The position numbers and the translations under genes are program-made. The notes under the pieces are model-generated. The model made no database searches, was not told the DNA's origin, and saw nothing but the letters and a program-made list of their open reading frames with translations. Below, in pieces: positions 1-9,094 of a stretch of 64,000 nt of DNA (position 1 is the first letter of the stretch; each line of letters begins with the position of its first letter). The DNA is from Mycobacteriaceae bacterium (GTDB lineage Bacteria > Actinomycetota > Actinomycetes > Mycobacteriales > Mycobacteriaceae), in contig JAIEPH010000078.1 of NCBI GenBank assembly GCA_019749805.1, forward strand, positions 1 to 64,000. Reading direction: 5' to 3'.

Positions 1-98
1 CAAATTCAGGGATCACCCACGTGTCCCGGTCGGACGTTCGGACCACCCGCGGACCCACACAAAGGCTAAATGTCGGTCCGGTTCCCTACCGTCAGCGC

Positions 99-1952
99 AT
101 GGGCCAGCTCAGCTTCGCTGACGTCGACCCGCTTACTGATGTGTCGTTGCGCGAGACCACCTTCGTCGTCGTGGACCTCGAGACCACGGGCGGGCGCGCC
201 AGCGGCGAGAATTACGACGCCATCACCGAGATCGGTGCGGTCAAGGTGCGCGGCGGCGTGGTGCTGGGCGAGCTCGCCACCCTGGTCGACCCGGGCCGCA
301 GCATCCCACCCCAGATCGTGTCGCTGACCGGCATCACCACGGCCATGGTGTGCGATGCCCCGACGATCGATTCGGTGCTCCCCTCGTTTCTCGAATTCGC
401 GCGCGGAGCGGTGCTGGTCGCCCACAACGCCGGCTTCGACGTCGGGTTCCTGCGCGCGGCCGCCGAGCGCGCCGACATCGCCTGGCCCCGGCCGCCGGTG
501 TTGTGCACGGTGCGCCTGGCCCGCCGTGTGCTCACCCGCGACGAGGCACCCAGCGTGCGCCTGTCGGCGCTGGCCCGGCTGTTCAGGGCTTCCACCACCC
601 CGACGCACCGCGCCCTCGACGACGCCCGCGCCACCGTCGACGTGCTGCACGGGCTCATCGAGCGGGTGGGCAACCAAGGCGTACACACCTATACCGAGCT
701 GCGGTCGTACCTGCCCGACGTGTCGCCCGCGCAGCGCCGCAACCGCCATCTCGCCTCATCGCTGCCCCGGCGGCCCGGCGTCTACCTGTTCCGCGGGCCC
801 GCGTCGGAAGTCTTGTATGTGGGCACAGCCGTCGATCTGCGCCGTCGGGTCGGCCAGTACTTCAACGGCGCGGACCCGCGCACCCGCATCAAGGAGATGG
901 CGTCGCTGGCCACGGCGGTCGACCACGTCGAGTGCGCGCACGATCTGGAGGCGGGCGTCCGGGAACTGCGGCTGCTCGCCGCGCACTCACCGCCCTACAA
1001 TCGCCGCTCGAAGTTCCCGCACCGATGGTGGTGGGTGGTGCTGACCGACGAGGCGTTCCCACGTTTTTCTGTCGTCCGTTCGCCAAAGCACGCGTCCGCC
1101 GTCGGCCCGTTTCGCGCCCGCGCCGACGCGGTACAGACCGCTGCATTGCTGGCCCGCTTCACGGGCGTGCGGACCTGCTCGGCACGGCTGGGCCGCTCCG
1201 CGCTGCACGGTCCGAAGTGCCCCGAACACGAAGTCTCACCGTGCCCCGCTCCGCGCGACGCCAACGCCGCCGAATACGCCGGCGCGCCGGCGCGGGCCCG
1301 CGACCTGATCGAAGGCGCCGACAGCAGCGCGCTGGCTGACGTGCTGTCGCACATCACCGACCTCGCGGGCCGCGCGCGCTACGAAACCGCTGCGCGGCTG
1401 AGGGATCACGCCGCCACCGCCATCGACGCGCTCTGGCGTGGACAGCGGCTCCGCGCACTTGCCGACGTCAGCCAGATCGTCGTGGCCCGTCCGGACGGGG
1501 CCGGCGGCTGGCGTCTCGCCGTGATCCGACACGGGCAGCTGGCGTCGGCGGGAAACGCACCGCGCGGCGTTCCGCCCATGCCGGTTGTGGACGCGATATG
1601 CGCTGGCGCACAAGCGATTCTGCCGAGTCAAGCGCCACTCGGCGGCGCACTCGTCGAGGAGACTGCACTCATCGCACGCTGGCTCTCCCAGCCGGGTGTC
1701 CGGATCGTGCGCGCGGAAACCGGTTACGCCTCACCGGCGGACGCGGCGGGTCGATTCGCGGGCTGGGCCGCGGCGGCGCGGTCGGCGCGCGTCGCGGCTG
1801 AACAACTGACCGAAACCCGTTCCGACTCAGAGCTTCTGACCGAAACCCACCCAACGCGCGAGCAACTTTTCGGCAGCACCCGAGTCGATGGTCTCGGCAG
1901 CCCTCGCCAGGCCCGACTCCCACGCGGGCACCCACTGGGCGTCGCTGGCTAG
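99..1952 (+). CDS. DEDD 3'-5' exonuclease fused to GIY-YIG (UvrC-like) domain
   Basis: A 617-residue two-part nuclease matching the mycobacterial Rv2191 type. Residues 20-190 form a DnaQ/epsilon-type exonuclease: Exo I is at D26-L-E28-T-T, Exo II contains HNAGFD, and Exo III contains HRALDDA. A GIY-YIG domain follows (GVYLF ... VLYVGTA), then a region resembling the UvrB-binding part of UvrC. The family is thought to act in DNA repair or processing, but its exact role is unsettled. I chose the ATG at 99 because similarity begins at MGQLSF; an upstream GTG at 21 is open but adds unrelated sequence. The 3' end overlaps trpD on the other strand by 126 bp, and the last 50 codons look non-conserved. 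Confidence 0.88.
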   Translation: MGQLSFADVDPLTDVSLRETTFVVVDLETTGGRASGENYDAITEIGAVKVRGGVVLGELATLVDPGRSIPPQIVSLTGITTAMVCDAPTIDSVLPSFLEFARGAVLVAHNAGFDVGFLRAAAERADIAWPRPPVLCTVRLARRVLTRDEAPSVRLSALARLFRASTTPTHRALDDARATVDVLHGLIERVGNQGVHTYTELRSYLPDVSPAQRRNRHLASSLPRRPGVYLFRGPASEVLYVGTAVDLRRRVGQYFNGADPRTRIKEMASLATAVDHVECAHDLEAGVRELRLLAAHSPPYNRRSKFPHRWWWVVLTDEAFPRFSVVRSPKHASAVGPFRARADAVQTAALLARFTGVRTCSARLGRSALHGPKCPEHEVSPCPAPRDANAAEYAGAPARARDLIEGADSSALADVLSHITDLAGRARYETAARLRDHAATAIDALWRGQRLRALADVSQIVVARPDGAGGWRLAVIRHGQLASAGNAPRGVPPMPVVDAICAGAQAILPSQAPLGGALVEETALIARWLSQPGVRIVRAETGYASPADAAGRFAGWAAAARSARVAAEQLTETRSDSELLTETHPTREQLFGSTRVDGLGSPRQARLPRGHPLGVAG

Positions 1953-2885
1953 CCCGGCATGGGCCACCATCGCGCCAGCCGCGTTGAGCACCACAGCATC
2001 ACGCACCGCGCCCTTGGCGCCACCGAGCACCGCCCGCACCGACTCAGCGTTCGCCTCCGCGTCACCGCCGACGAGCTCGGACAGTTGCGCGCGGGCGAAC
2101 CCGAACGCCATCGGATCGAACTTCAGCTGCTCGACGGTGCCGGCCTGAACGCGCCAGATGGTGCTCGTCGTGGTGGTGGTCAGCTCGTCGAGACCGTCGT
2201 CGCCGTGCACCACCAGCACGCTGGAGCGGCGGGCGGCGAACACGCCGGCCATCACCTCGGCCAGGTCCGCCCATGCGCAGCCGATCAGACCGGCCCGCGG
2301 CGAGGCCGGGTTCGTCAGCGGCCCAAGCAGATTGAAAACAGTGGGCACACCGATCTCACGCCGCACAACTCCGGCATGCCGGTAGGACGGATGGAATTGC
2401 GGCGCGAAACAGAATCCGATACCGACCTCGGCGACGCTGCGCGCGACGTCCTCAGGACCCAGGTCTATCCGCACCCCGAGCGCCTCGAGAGTGTCGGCAC
2501 CACCTGAAAGTGACGACGCGGCCCGGTTGCCGTGCTTGACCACCGGCACACCGGCGGCGGCCACGACGATCGCGGCCATCGTGGACAGGTTCACCGTGTT
2601 GGAGCCGTCGCCACCGGTACCGACGACGTCGACGGTGTCGTTGCCGATCGTCTCCGTCGGGACCCGGCGCGCATGTTTGAGCATGATGTCGGCCATCTCG
2701 GCCACTTCTGCGGGCGTCGGGCGCTTCATTTTCATGGACACGCCGAAGGCGGCGATCTGAGCTGGAGTGGCCGCGCCGGTCATGATCTGATCCATCGCCC
2801 AGCCGGCCTGCCCGGTGGCGAGCGCCTGACCTGTGGTTAGGCGGCCGAGGAGTTGGGGCCAGGTGGGGGAATCAGCGGAAGTCAC
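1827..2885 (-). CDS. trpD: Anthranilate phosphoribosyltransferase
   Basis: TrpD transfers the phosphoribosyl group of PRPP to anthranilate, the second step of tryptophan synthesis in the cytosol. The 352-residue protein has the expected length. The PRPP/Mg site VGTGGDG is at residues 88-94, and the KHGNRAASS anthranilate/PRPP loop is at 117-125. The start is a GTG. It stands alone here, away from other trp genes, as in M. tuberculosis (Rv2192c). It converges with the exonuclease gene and is divergent from ctaE with only 67 bp between the starts, so the two promoters must be close or overlapping. Confidence 0.97.
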   Translation of the reverse strand: MTSADSPTWPQLLGRLTTGQALATGQAGWAMDQIMTGAATPAQIAAFGVSMKMKRPTPAEVAEMADIMLKHARRVPTETIGNDTVDVVGTGGDGSNTVNLSTMAAIVVAAAGVPVVKHGNRAASSLSGGADTLEALGVRIDLGPEDVARSVAEVGIGFCFAPQFHPSYRHAGVVRREIGVPTVFNLLGPLTNPASPRAGLIGCAWADLAEVMAGVFAARRSSVLVVHGDDGLDELTTTTTSTIWRVQAGTVEQLKFDPMAFGFARAQLSELVGGDAEANAESVRAVLGGAKGAVRDAVVLNAAGAMVAHAGLASDAQWVPAWESGLARAAETIDSGAAEKLLARWVGFGQKL

Positions 2886-2952
2886 GCGCTGATTATGACC
2901 AATTGCTTACCCGGGTGGAGTTCAACAACTACAAAGCGTCATACTTGCTTCT

Positions 2953-3564
2953 GTGACGAGCGCTGTAGGCACCTCGGGGACCGCTATCACGTCGCGAGTT
3001 CATTCCCTGAACCGGCCGAACATGGTCAGTGTCGGAACGATCGTCTGGCTCTCCAGCGAGCTGATGTTCTTTGCCGGGCTGTTCGCGATGTACTTCACCG
3101 CGCGCTCGCAGGCCGGGGGCAACTGGCCACCCGAGCCGACCGAGCTGAACCTGGTCCAGGCCGTTCCCGTGACGCTGGTGCTGATCGCCTCGTCGTTCAC
3201 CTGCCAGATGGGCGTGTTCGCCGCCGAGCGCGGCGATGTGTTCGGGCTGCGTCGCTGGTATGTCATCACGTTCCTGATGGGTCTGTTCTTCGTCCTCGGC
3301 CAGGGCTACGAGTACGTCCAGCTCGTCCACCACGGCACCACGTTGTCCAGCAGCGCCTACGGGTCGGTTTTCTATCTGGCCACCGGATTCCACGGCCTGC
3401 ACGTCATCGGCGGGCTCGTCGCATTCCTCTTCCTACTGGCCCGAACCAGGATGAGTAAGTTCACGCCCGCTCAGGCCACCGCGGCGATCGTCGTCTCGTA
3501 CTACTGGCATTTCGTCGACATCGTATGGATTGCCCTGTTCGCCGTCATTTACTTCGTTCGGTGA
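2953..3564 (+). CDS. ctaE: Cytochrome c oxidase subunit III
   Basis: Membrane subunit III of the aa3-type oxidase. It is 203 residues with five hydrophobic segments, the short actinobacterial form. Conserved features include the SSELMFFAGLFAMYF segment near the N terminus, the GQGYEY segment and the HGLHVIGG segment in the second half. The start is a GTG. It lies 47 bp before qcrC in one direction, the conserved ctaE-qcrCAB order in which oxidase and bc1 subunits are made together for the III2-IV2 supercomplex. Confidence 0.97.
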   Translation: MTSAVGTSGTAITSRVHSLNRPNMVSVGTIVWLSSELMFFAGLFAMYFTARSQAGGNWPPEPTELNLVQAVPVTLVLIASSFTCQMGVFAAERGDVFGLRRWYVITFLMGLFFVLGQGYEYVQLVHHGTTLSSSAYGSVFYLATGFHGLHVIGGLVAFLFLLARTRMSKFTPAQATAAIVVSYYWHFVDIVWIALFAVIYFVR

Positions 3565-3611
3565 TCGGCTCGCCGATGCGTCCGCTTAGGGGTTCGAAGA
3601 GAAGGGGTTCG

Positions 3612-4448
3612 ATGACCGAGAAGGCCACCGGAACCGGCAAACCGGCGACGATCAAGCGCCGCCGGCTACGCCGCCGGCTATCAGCGGCGATGCTTCTGCT
3701 CGTCGGGCTGGGCGTCGCCGGTGGTCTGGCCGCCACGCTGACCCCGACCCCACAGGTCGCGGTCGCCGACGAGTCGCAGTCGGCACTTCTGCGCACCGGT
3801 AAGGAACTGTTCGACACCTCTTGCATCACGTGTCACGGCGCGAACCTGCAGGGTGTGGCCGACCGCGGACCCAGCCTCATCGGTGTCGGCGAGGCCGCCG
3901 TCTACTTCCAGGTGTCCACCGGCCGCATGCCCGCCATGCGTGGAGAGGCCCAGGCGCCGCAGAAGCCCCCGCAATTCGACGCCGAGCAGATCGACGCCCT
4001 CGGCGCATTCGTGCAGGCCAACGGTGGCGGTCCTGTGGTCCCGCGCGATGAGAACGGGGCTATCGCCAACGAGTCGCTGCTGGGCGACGACGTCGCCCGC
4101 GGCGGTGACCTGTTCCGGCTGAACTGCTCGTCGTGCCACAACTTCACCGGCAAGGGCGGCGCGTTGTCGTCGGGCAAGTACGCACCCGACCTGGCGGGCG
4201 CAAATCCTGCCCAGATCTACACCGCGATGCTGACCGGACCCCAGAACATGCCCAAGTTCTCCGATCGGCAACTGTCGCCGGAGGAAAAGCGGGACATCGT
4301 CGCCTACGTCCGGATGGCCAGCACGGCTCCTGACCCGGGTGGCTACGGACTCGGCGGTTTCGGCCCGACGTCCGAGGGCATGGCGATTTGGATCATCGGC
4401 ATAGTGGCCGTCGTCATCGTGGCCCTGTGGATCGGAGCGCGAGCATGA
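3612..4448 (+). CDS. qcrC: Di-heme cytochrome c subunit of the bc1 complex
   Basis: QcrC carries electrons from the bc1 core directly to the aa3 oxidase, replacing soluble cytochrome c in actinobacteria. The 278-residue protein has an N-terminal membrane anchor (about 24-45), two heme c motifs (CITCH at 71-75 and CSSCH at 172-176) and a C-terminal membrane helix (257-278). The N-terminal basic run KRRRLRRR is cytoplasmic. I chose the ATG at 3612, 47 bp after ctaE; the longer open frame from 3525 overlaps ctaE. Its stop overlaps the qcrA start as ATGA. Confidence 0.97.
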   Translation: MTEKATGTGKPATIKRRRLRRRLSAAMLLLVGLGVAGGLAATLTPTPQVAVADESQSALLRTGKELFDTSCITCHGANLQGVADRGPSLIGVGEAAVYFQVSTGRMPAMRGEAQAPQKPPQFDAEQIDALGAFVQANGGGPVVPRDENGAIANESLLGDDVARGGDLFRLNCSSCHNFTGKGGALSSGKYAPDLAGANPAQIYTAMLTGPQNMPKFSDRQLSPEEKRDIVAYVRMASTAPDPGGYGLGGFGPTSEGMAIWIIGIVAVVIVALWIGARA

Positions 4449-5653
4449 GCGACGGCGACGGCAGCAGCGATCAAGTCAAGGGAACCGACACCCCTGGACA
4501 GCAGGGCGTCCCCGGTCAGCCGACCGACGCCCAGCTCGCCGCGATGTCGCGTGAAGAACTGCTGGAGCTCGGCGGCAAGCTCGACGGTGTCGAGATCGTC
4601 TACAAGGACGAGCGCTGGCCTGTTCCCGGCACCAAGGCCGAGAAGCGCGCCGAGCGCGTAGTCGCGTATTGGCTAATGCTGGGCGGTCTTTCGGGCCTGG
4701 CGCTGCTGGTGGTCTTCTTGTTCTGGCCGTGGGAGTACCGCAGCGGAGCCGACCCCGACCACCTTTGGTACGACCTCGCCACCCCCATGTACGGGTTGAC
4801 GTTCGGGCTGTCGATCCTCGCGATCGGCGTCGGCGCGGTGCTGTACCAGAAGAAGTTCATCCCCGAGGAGATCTCGATCCAGGAGCGCCACGACGGCGCC
4901 TCCCCCGAGATCCAGCGAAAGACGGTCGTTGCCAATCTCTCTGACGCACTCGAGTCGTCGACCCTCAAGCGGCGCAAGCTGATCGGCCTGTCGCTCGGAG
5001 TCGGCCTCGGCGCCTTCGGCCTCGGCACCCTGGTGGCCTTCGCCGGTGGTCTGATCAAGAATCCGTGGAAACCGGTGGTTCAAACCGCCGAAGGCAAGAA
5101 GGCCGTGCTCTGGACGTCCGGTTGGACTCCGCGCTTCAAGGGCGAGACCATCTTCCTTGCCCGCGCAACCGGCAACGGCACCTACGCCAAGATGCGCCCA
5201 GAGGACATCGACGCCGGCGGAATGGAGACCGTGTTTCCGTGGCGTGAGGCCGACGGTGACGGCACCACCGTCGAGTCGCATCACCGGCTGGCCGAAATCA
5301 CCATGGGTGTGCGCAACCCTGTCATGCTGATCCGCATCAAGCCGATCGACCTGCCCCGGGTCGTCAAACGAAAGAACCAGGAGAGCTTCAACTTCGGCGA
5401 TCTGTTCGCCTACACCAAGGTGTGCTCGCACCTGGGTTGCCCGTCGTCGCTCTACGAACAGCAGACCTACCGCATCCTCTGCCCGTGCCACCAGTCGCAA
5501 TTCGACGCGTTGCACTTTGCGAAACCCATATTCGGCCCGGCTGCGCGCGCGCTGGCGCAGCTGCCCATCACCATTGATCAGGACGGATACCTGGTCGCCA
5601 ACGGCGACTTCATCCAACCCGTCGGCCCGGCATTCTGGGAGCAAACAAATTGA
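4445..5653 (+). CDS. qcrA: Rieske iron-sulfur subunit of the bc1 complex
   Basis: QcrA is the Rieske protein, passing electrons from menaquinol to the cytochrome c subunit. It has 402 residues, much longer than the mitochondrial form, because actinobacterial QcrA carries an extended N terminus with three membrane helices. The [2Fe-2S] ligands are visible in C327-S-H329-L-G-C332 and C346-P-C348-H349, including the disulfide-forming C332/C348 pair. The ATG at 4445 overlaps the qcrC stop by 4 bp, indicating translational coupling. Confidence 0.97.
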   Translation: MSDGDGSSDQVKGTDTPGQQGVPGQPTDAQLAAMSREELLELGGKLDGVEIVYKDERWPVPGTKAEKRAERVVAYWLMLGGLSGLALLVVFLFWPWEYRSGADPDHLWYDLATPMYGLTFGLSILAIGVGAVLYQKKFIPEEISIQERHDGASPEIQRKTVVANLSDALESSTLKRRKLIGLSLGVGLGAFGLGTLVAFAGGLIKNPWKPVVQTAEGKKAVLWTSGWTPRFKGETIFLARATGNGTYAKMRPEDIDAGGMETVFPWREADGDGTTVESHHRLAEITMGVRNPVMLIRIKPIDLPRVVKRKNQESFNFGDLFAYTKVCSHLGCPSSLYEQQTYRILCPCHQSQFDALHFAKPIFGPAARALAQLPITIDQDGYLVANGDFIQPVGPAFWEQTN

Positions 5654-7353
5654 GTCCGAAACTGCCAAAACCACCGAACATGGCCGAGATCGCGGCCGGC
5701 CAGGGCAATGCCATCGATTCGCGCTATCACCCATCGGCCGCGGTGCGCCGGCAGCTGAACAAGGTGTTTCCGACCCACTGGTCGTTCCTGCTGGGTGAGA
5801 TCGCGCTGTACAGCTTCATCGTGCTGTTGCTCACCGGTGTGTACCTGAGCCTGTTCTTCGACCCCTCGATGGCCGAAATCGTTTACGAGGGCGTGTATCA
5901 GCCGCTGCGCGGTATCGAGATGTCCAAGGCCTACGCATCGACGCTCGACATCAGCTTCGAAGTGCGTGGCGGCCTGTTCGTCCGTCAGGTCCACCACTGG
6001 GCGGCGTTGTTGTTCGCCGCGTCGATCATGGTGCACCTCGCCCGCATCTTCTTCACCGGCGCGTTCCGCCGCCCACGCGAGGCGAACTGGGTAATCGGCT
6101 CCCTGCTCCTGATCCTGGCGATGTTCGAGGGCTACTTCGGTTACTCACTGCCCGACGACCTGCTCTCCGGCATCGGCCTGCGGGCGGCCATGAGCTCCAT
6201 CACCCTGGGCATGCCGGTGATCGGCACGTGGCTGCACTGGGCGCTGTTCGGCGGCGACTTCCCGTGTGGCGGCGTCGGGTATCAGTGCGCGCAGGACGGC
6301 TATTGGATTCCGCGCATGTATGCGCTGCACATCCTGCTGATTCCCGGAATCATGTTGGCGCTCATCGGAATTCATCTCGCTCTGGTGTGGTTCCAGAAGC
6401 ACACGCAGTTCCCCGGCCCCGGACGCACCGAGAAGAACGTCGTAGGCGTGCGGGTGATGCCGGTGTTCGCGGTGAAGTCCGGCGCGTTCTTCGCGATGAC
6501 CACCGGCATCCTCGGCCTGATGGGCGGCCTGTTACAGATCAACCCGGTGTGGCAACTCGGCCCGTACCGACCCGCCCACGTTTCGGCCGGCAGTCAGCCC
6601 GACTTTTACATGATGTGGACGGAAGGCCTGGCGCGTATCTTCCCGGCCTGGGAGTTGTACTTCTGGGGCCACACCGTGCCTGCGGCGGTCTGGGTGGCGC
6701 TGATCATGGGCTTGATATTCACCTTGCTCATCATCTATCCGTTCCTCGAGAAGAAGTTCAACGGCGATACCGCCCACCACAATCTGCTGCAGCGTCCCCG
6801 GGATGCACCGGTGCGTACCGCAATCGGCGCCATGGCGATCGCGTTCTACATGGTGCTGACGCTGTCGGCGATGAACGACGTCATCGCGTATAAGTTCCAC
6901 ATCTCGCTCAACGCGACGACGTGGATCGGCCGCATCGGCATGGTGGTCCTTCCGGCGATCGTGTACTACATCGCCTACCGCTGGGCCATCGGGCTGCAGC
7001 GCAGCGACCGCGCGGTGCTCGAGCACGGCATCGAGACCGGCATCATCAAGCGGCTGCCGCACGGTGCCTACATCGAGCTGCATCAGCCGCTCGGCCCCGT
7101 CGACGACCATGGTCATCCGATTCCGTTGGAGTACCAGGGCGCAGCGGTTCCGAAGCGGATGAACAAGCTCGGCTTCGCAGGCGCTCCAGGCAGCGGCAGC
7201 TTCCTAACCGCCGATCCGTTGTCGGAAAACGAAGCACTCGTCGAGGCCGCCCACGCCGCGGAACGCAAGGCGCTCACCGCATTGCGCGAGCACCAGGGCA
7301 GCAACGGGTCGACCAACGGCTCGTCCAACGGAGAGACGAACGGGCACCACTGA
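5650..7353 (+). CDS. qcrB: Cytochrome b subunit of the bc1 complex
   Basis: QcrB is the multi-helix cytochrome b that oxidises menaquinol; this subunit is the target of the drug class that includes telacebec (Q203). It has 567 residues. Start is a TTG overlapping the qcrA stop as TTGA, so it is probably read by coupled translation. Heme-ligand histidine segments such as QVHHWAALLFAASIMVHLAR are present. The C-terminal extension typical of mycobacteria ends in a low-complexity Gly/Ser/Thr/Asn tail (residues about 548-567). It converges with the membrane protein gene 7 bp downstream. Confidence 0.97.
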   Translation: MSPKLPKPPNMAEIAAGQGNAIDSRYHPSAAVRRQLNKVFPTHWSFLLGEIALYSFIVLLLTGVYLSLFFDPSMAEIVYEGVYQPLRGIEMSKAYASTLDISFEVRGGLFVRQVHHWAALLFAASIMVHLARIFFTGAFRRPREANWVIGSLLLILAMFEGYFGYSLPDDLLSGIGLRAAMSSITLGMPVIGTWLHWALFGGDFPCGGVGYQCAQDGYWIPRMYALHILLIPGIMLALIGIHLALVWFQKHTQFPGPGRTEKNVVGVRVMPVFAVKSGAFFAMTTGILGLMGGLLQINPVWQLGPYRPAHVSAGSQPDFYMMWTEGLARIFPAWELYFWGHTVPAAVWVALIMGLIFTLLIIYPFLEKKFNGDTAHHNLLQRPRDAPVRTAIGAMAIAFYMVLTLSAMNDVIAYKFHISLNATTWIGRIGMVVLPAIVYYIAYRWAIGLQRSDRAVLEHGIETGIIKRLPHGAYIELHQPLGPVDDHGHPIPLEYQGAAVPKRMNKLGFAGAPGSGSFLTADPLSENEALVEAAHAAERKALTALREHQGSNGSTNGSSNGETNGHH

Positions 7354-7360
7354 GCTGAAG

Positions 7361-8062
7361 TTATGCGCTCTCGCCGTCCAGCAGAGCGCGTAACTCGCGC
7401 AAGTAGAACCACGGAATCGCTGGCATTCCCAGCGTGACAAGTCCGCTCAGCACAAAGAAAACCCATGCGGCGGTGTCGCTTTCGATGGCCATCAAGTAGG
7501 TCGCCACGCCGATGACCACCATGGCGATGCCGATGGCGCACGCGATCAGGACAGCGCAACGCAGCCACACCTGGTCGATGGCCGCCACCAGCGGAGCGGG
7601 CAGTGACGTGCTGTGCGTGACCGCAGCCGCATAACCCGGGCCGTTGTGGATACGGCCCACCGGTGCCCCGGAGATCCGCAGCCTCTCACTGCGCGTCGCG
7701 TCACCGCGTCCGGGGTCCTGGCGGCCGGGAGCCGGTCGCATTGCGTCACGGGCGGGCGGTTCGGCGTCGGACATCGCGTCGCGGCGCGCGCGGATCAGCA
7801 GCGGCACCGCGCCGATGATCACCGCGGCAGAGACCGCGATCACGACGTACAGCAGCCACGGAGTGCCCGAACTGTCCGACGATTCCTGCTGGCTGTTGCC
7901 CAGATCGACGAGGGCCACGACGGCCGCGACGGCCGTGCCCAGCGCCACGAGCCATATCACCGCACAGGCGCCCAGCAGGATGCGGTCGGTTCGATCGAAC
8001 CCGCTTTGGTCGAGGTTGGGGCGCACATGCAGGCTCCCCACGGGATCAGTGGCGTTAGGCAT
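7361..8062 (-). CDS. Mycobacterial membrane protein, Rv2197c type (DUF2561)
   Basis: A 233-residue protein of unknown function with four hydrophobic segments: about 26-50 (ILLGACAVIWLVALGTAVAAVV), 68-86, 166-186 and 196-215. A polar, Arg/Pro-rich cytoplasmic loop lies between the second and third. It sits between qcrB and mmpS3, as Rv2197c does in M. tuberculosis. Its stop is one base into the mmpS3 stop region, so it likely shares a transcript with mmpS3. The constant linkage to bc1/oxidase genes hints at a role in the respiratory membrane, but nothing in the sequence proves that. Confidence 0.85.
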   Translation of the reverse strand: MPNATDPVGSLHVRPNLDQSGFDRTDRILLGACAVIWLVALGTAVAAVVALVDLGNSQQESSDSSGTPWLLYVVIAVSAAVIIGAVPLLIRARRDAMSDAEPPARDAMRPAPGRQDPGRGDATRSERLRISGAPVGRIHNGPGYAAAVTHSTSLPAPLVAAIDQVWLRCAVLIACAIGIAMVVIGVATYLMAIESDTAAWVFFVLSGLVTLGMPAIPWFYLRELRALLDGESA

Positions 8063-8889
8063 CAGCAGGCTGTCTGTGCGGAGTTATTGGTGTTGGACGA
8101 CAGCACGGTGCCGTCGCTCGTCGTGATCGAGCAGTTGAGCCTGCTCACCAGGAACAGGCTGGACGCCTGGACCGAGCCCACCTCGGACTGCGAGATCGGC
8201 GTCACGGTGAGTGACCACGGGATGTAGACGTTGCGCTGGGTGCGACTGCGGCCGGAAGCGTCGATATAGGTCACCGTGATGATGTCCCCGGGCGCCTTGG
8301 TCCCGGTGACCGAGTACGTGACCTGACGTGGTCCCGCGCGGGTGGTGGTCGGCGGTGGCGGCGGCGCGGTCTCAGGAGGCGGCGGAGGCGGCTCCGCGGG
8401 TGGCGGGGGCGGCGGCGGGGCGGGCTCCTCGGTGACCGTCACGGTCTCCGGCGGCGGGGGCGGCTCGCTCGGCGGCGGTGGGGGCGGTGGCGGAGGCGGA
8501 GTGGTGGTGGTGATCTCGTCCTGCACCGGCGGCGGAGGCGGGGGGGTCGTCGAGGTTTCGGGCTGCGAGAGGTTGTCGGTGTCGGTCCGGGTCACCAGGA
8601 CGGACACGGACACGACCAGCGCGATGGCGGCGACGATGGCCACCACCCCGACGACCCAGGGCCACCTCGGCGGCTCAGCAGGATCCAGCCGGTCGCTCGG
8701 CTCGAAGGTGTCGTAGTCGTACAGGCCGGAGTCGGCGGGCACGTAGGGGCCGCTGGTGAACTGTTCGGACTCAGGAGCCGAGTAGGCCTGCGAGTAGGCG
8801 TCGGTCTCACTGCTCTCCGGCCCACCGGGGCTGCTGCCCTGACCAGGAAGATCGTCCCCTTCGTGATCCGGGGGGTTCGGCCCGCTCAT
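8062..8889 (-). CDS. mmpS3: MmpS3-like membrane protein with polyproline linker
   Basis: A 275-residue MmpS-family protein. Residues 1-75 are acidic and cytoplasmic, 77-99 form a single membrane helix, about 115-185 form a Pro/Glu-rich linker with runs of six to ten prolines, and 190-275 form the MmpS beta domain (VTYSVTGTKAPGDIITVTY). Other MmpS proteins pair with MmpL transporters; MmpS3 has no adjacent mmpL and has been linked to cell division and envelope work in mycobacteria. The ATG has AAGGA about 10 bases upstream. Confidence 0.92.
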   Translation of the reverse strand: MSGPNPPDHEGDDLPGQGSSPGGPESSETDAYSQAYSAPESEQFTSGPYVPADSGLYDYDTFEPSDRLDPAEPPRWPWVVGVVAIVAAIALVVSVSVLVTRTDTDNLSQPETSTTPPPPPPVQDEITTTTPPPPPPPPPPSEPPPPPETVTVTEEPAPPPPPPPAEPPPPPPETAPPPPPTTTRAGPRQVTYSVTGTKAPGDIITVTYIDASGRSRTQRNVYIPWSLTVTPISQSEVGSVQASSLFLVSRLNCSITTSDGTVLSSNTNNSAQTAC

Positions 8890-9094
8890 TTACGCCTATC
8901 CTTCTCGACTCACACCTGTGGCGTAATCGGCCGCGTGTCCGCGACAAGCGACTGACCGTGCCTCGGCAACATTATCCAACCACCCGATCCGGATGGATTC
9001 ACAGCACGGATAACGGGCGAAGTAGTGCTCCGATTGTGACCTTGTCCCGGTGCGGCGTTCGCGACGGCCTGGGCCCACGCGGAGCCGGGGAGCG
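8890..9094. other. Non-coding gap between ctaF and mmpS3
   Basis: About 205 bases with no convincing gene. A short minus-strand open frame inside it has no recognisable composition or motif. It probably holds the mmpS3 promoter and leader. I could not pick out a confident promoter or a strong terminator. Confidence 0.4.

Noticed and set aside
3525..3611. Upstream extension of qcrC
   Set aside because: It overlaps ctaE, and the protein's charged N terminus before the membrane anchor fits the ATG at 3612.
8342..8716. Gly/Val-rich plus-strand frame resembling a PE_PGRS-like protein
   Set aside because: It is the complement of the MmpS3 polyproline linker, not a real glycine-rich gene.
8896..9078. 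Small minus-strand open frame of 60 codons between ctaF and mmpS3
   Set aside because: No ribosome site, no recognised motif, and a composition like non-coding GC-rich DNA.
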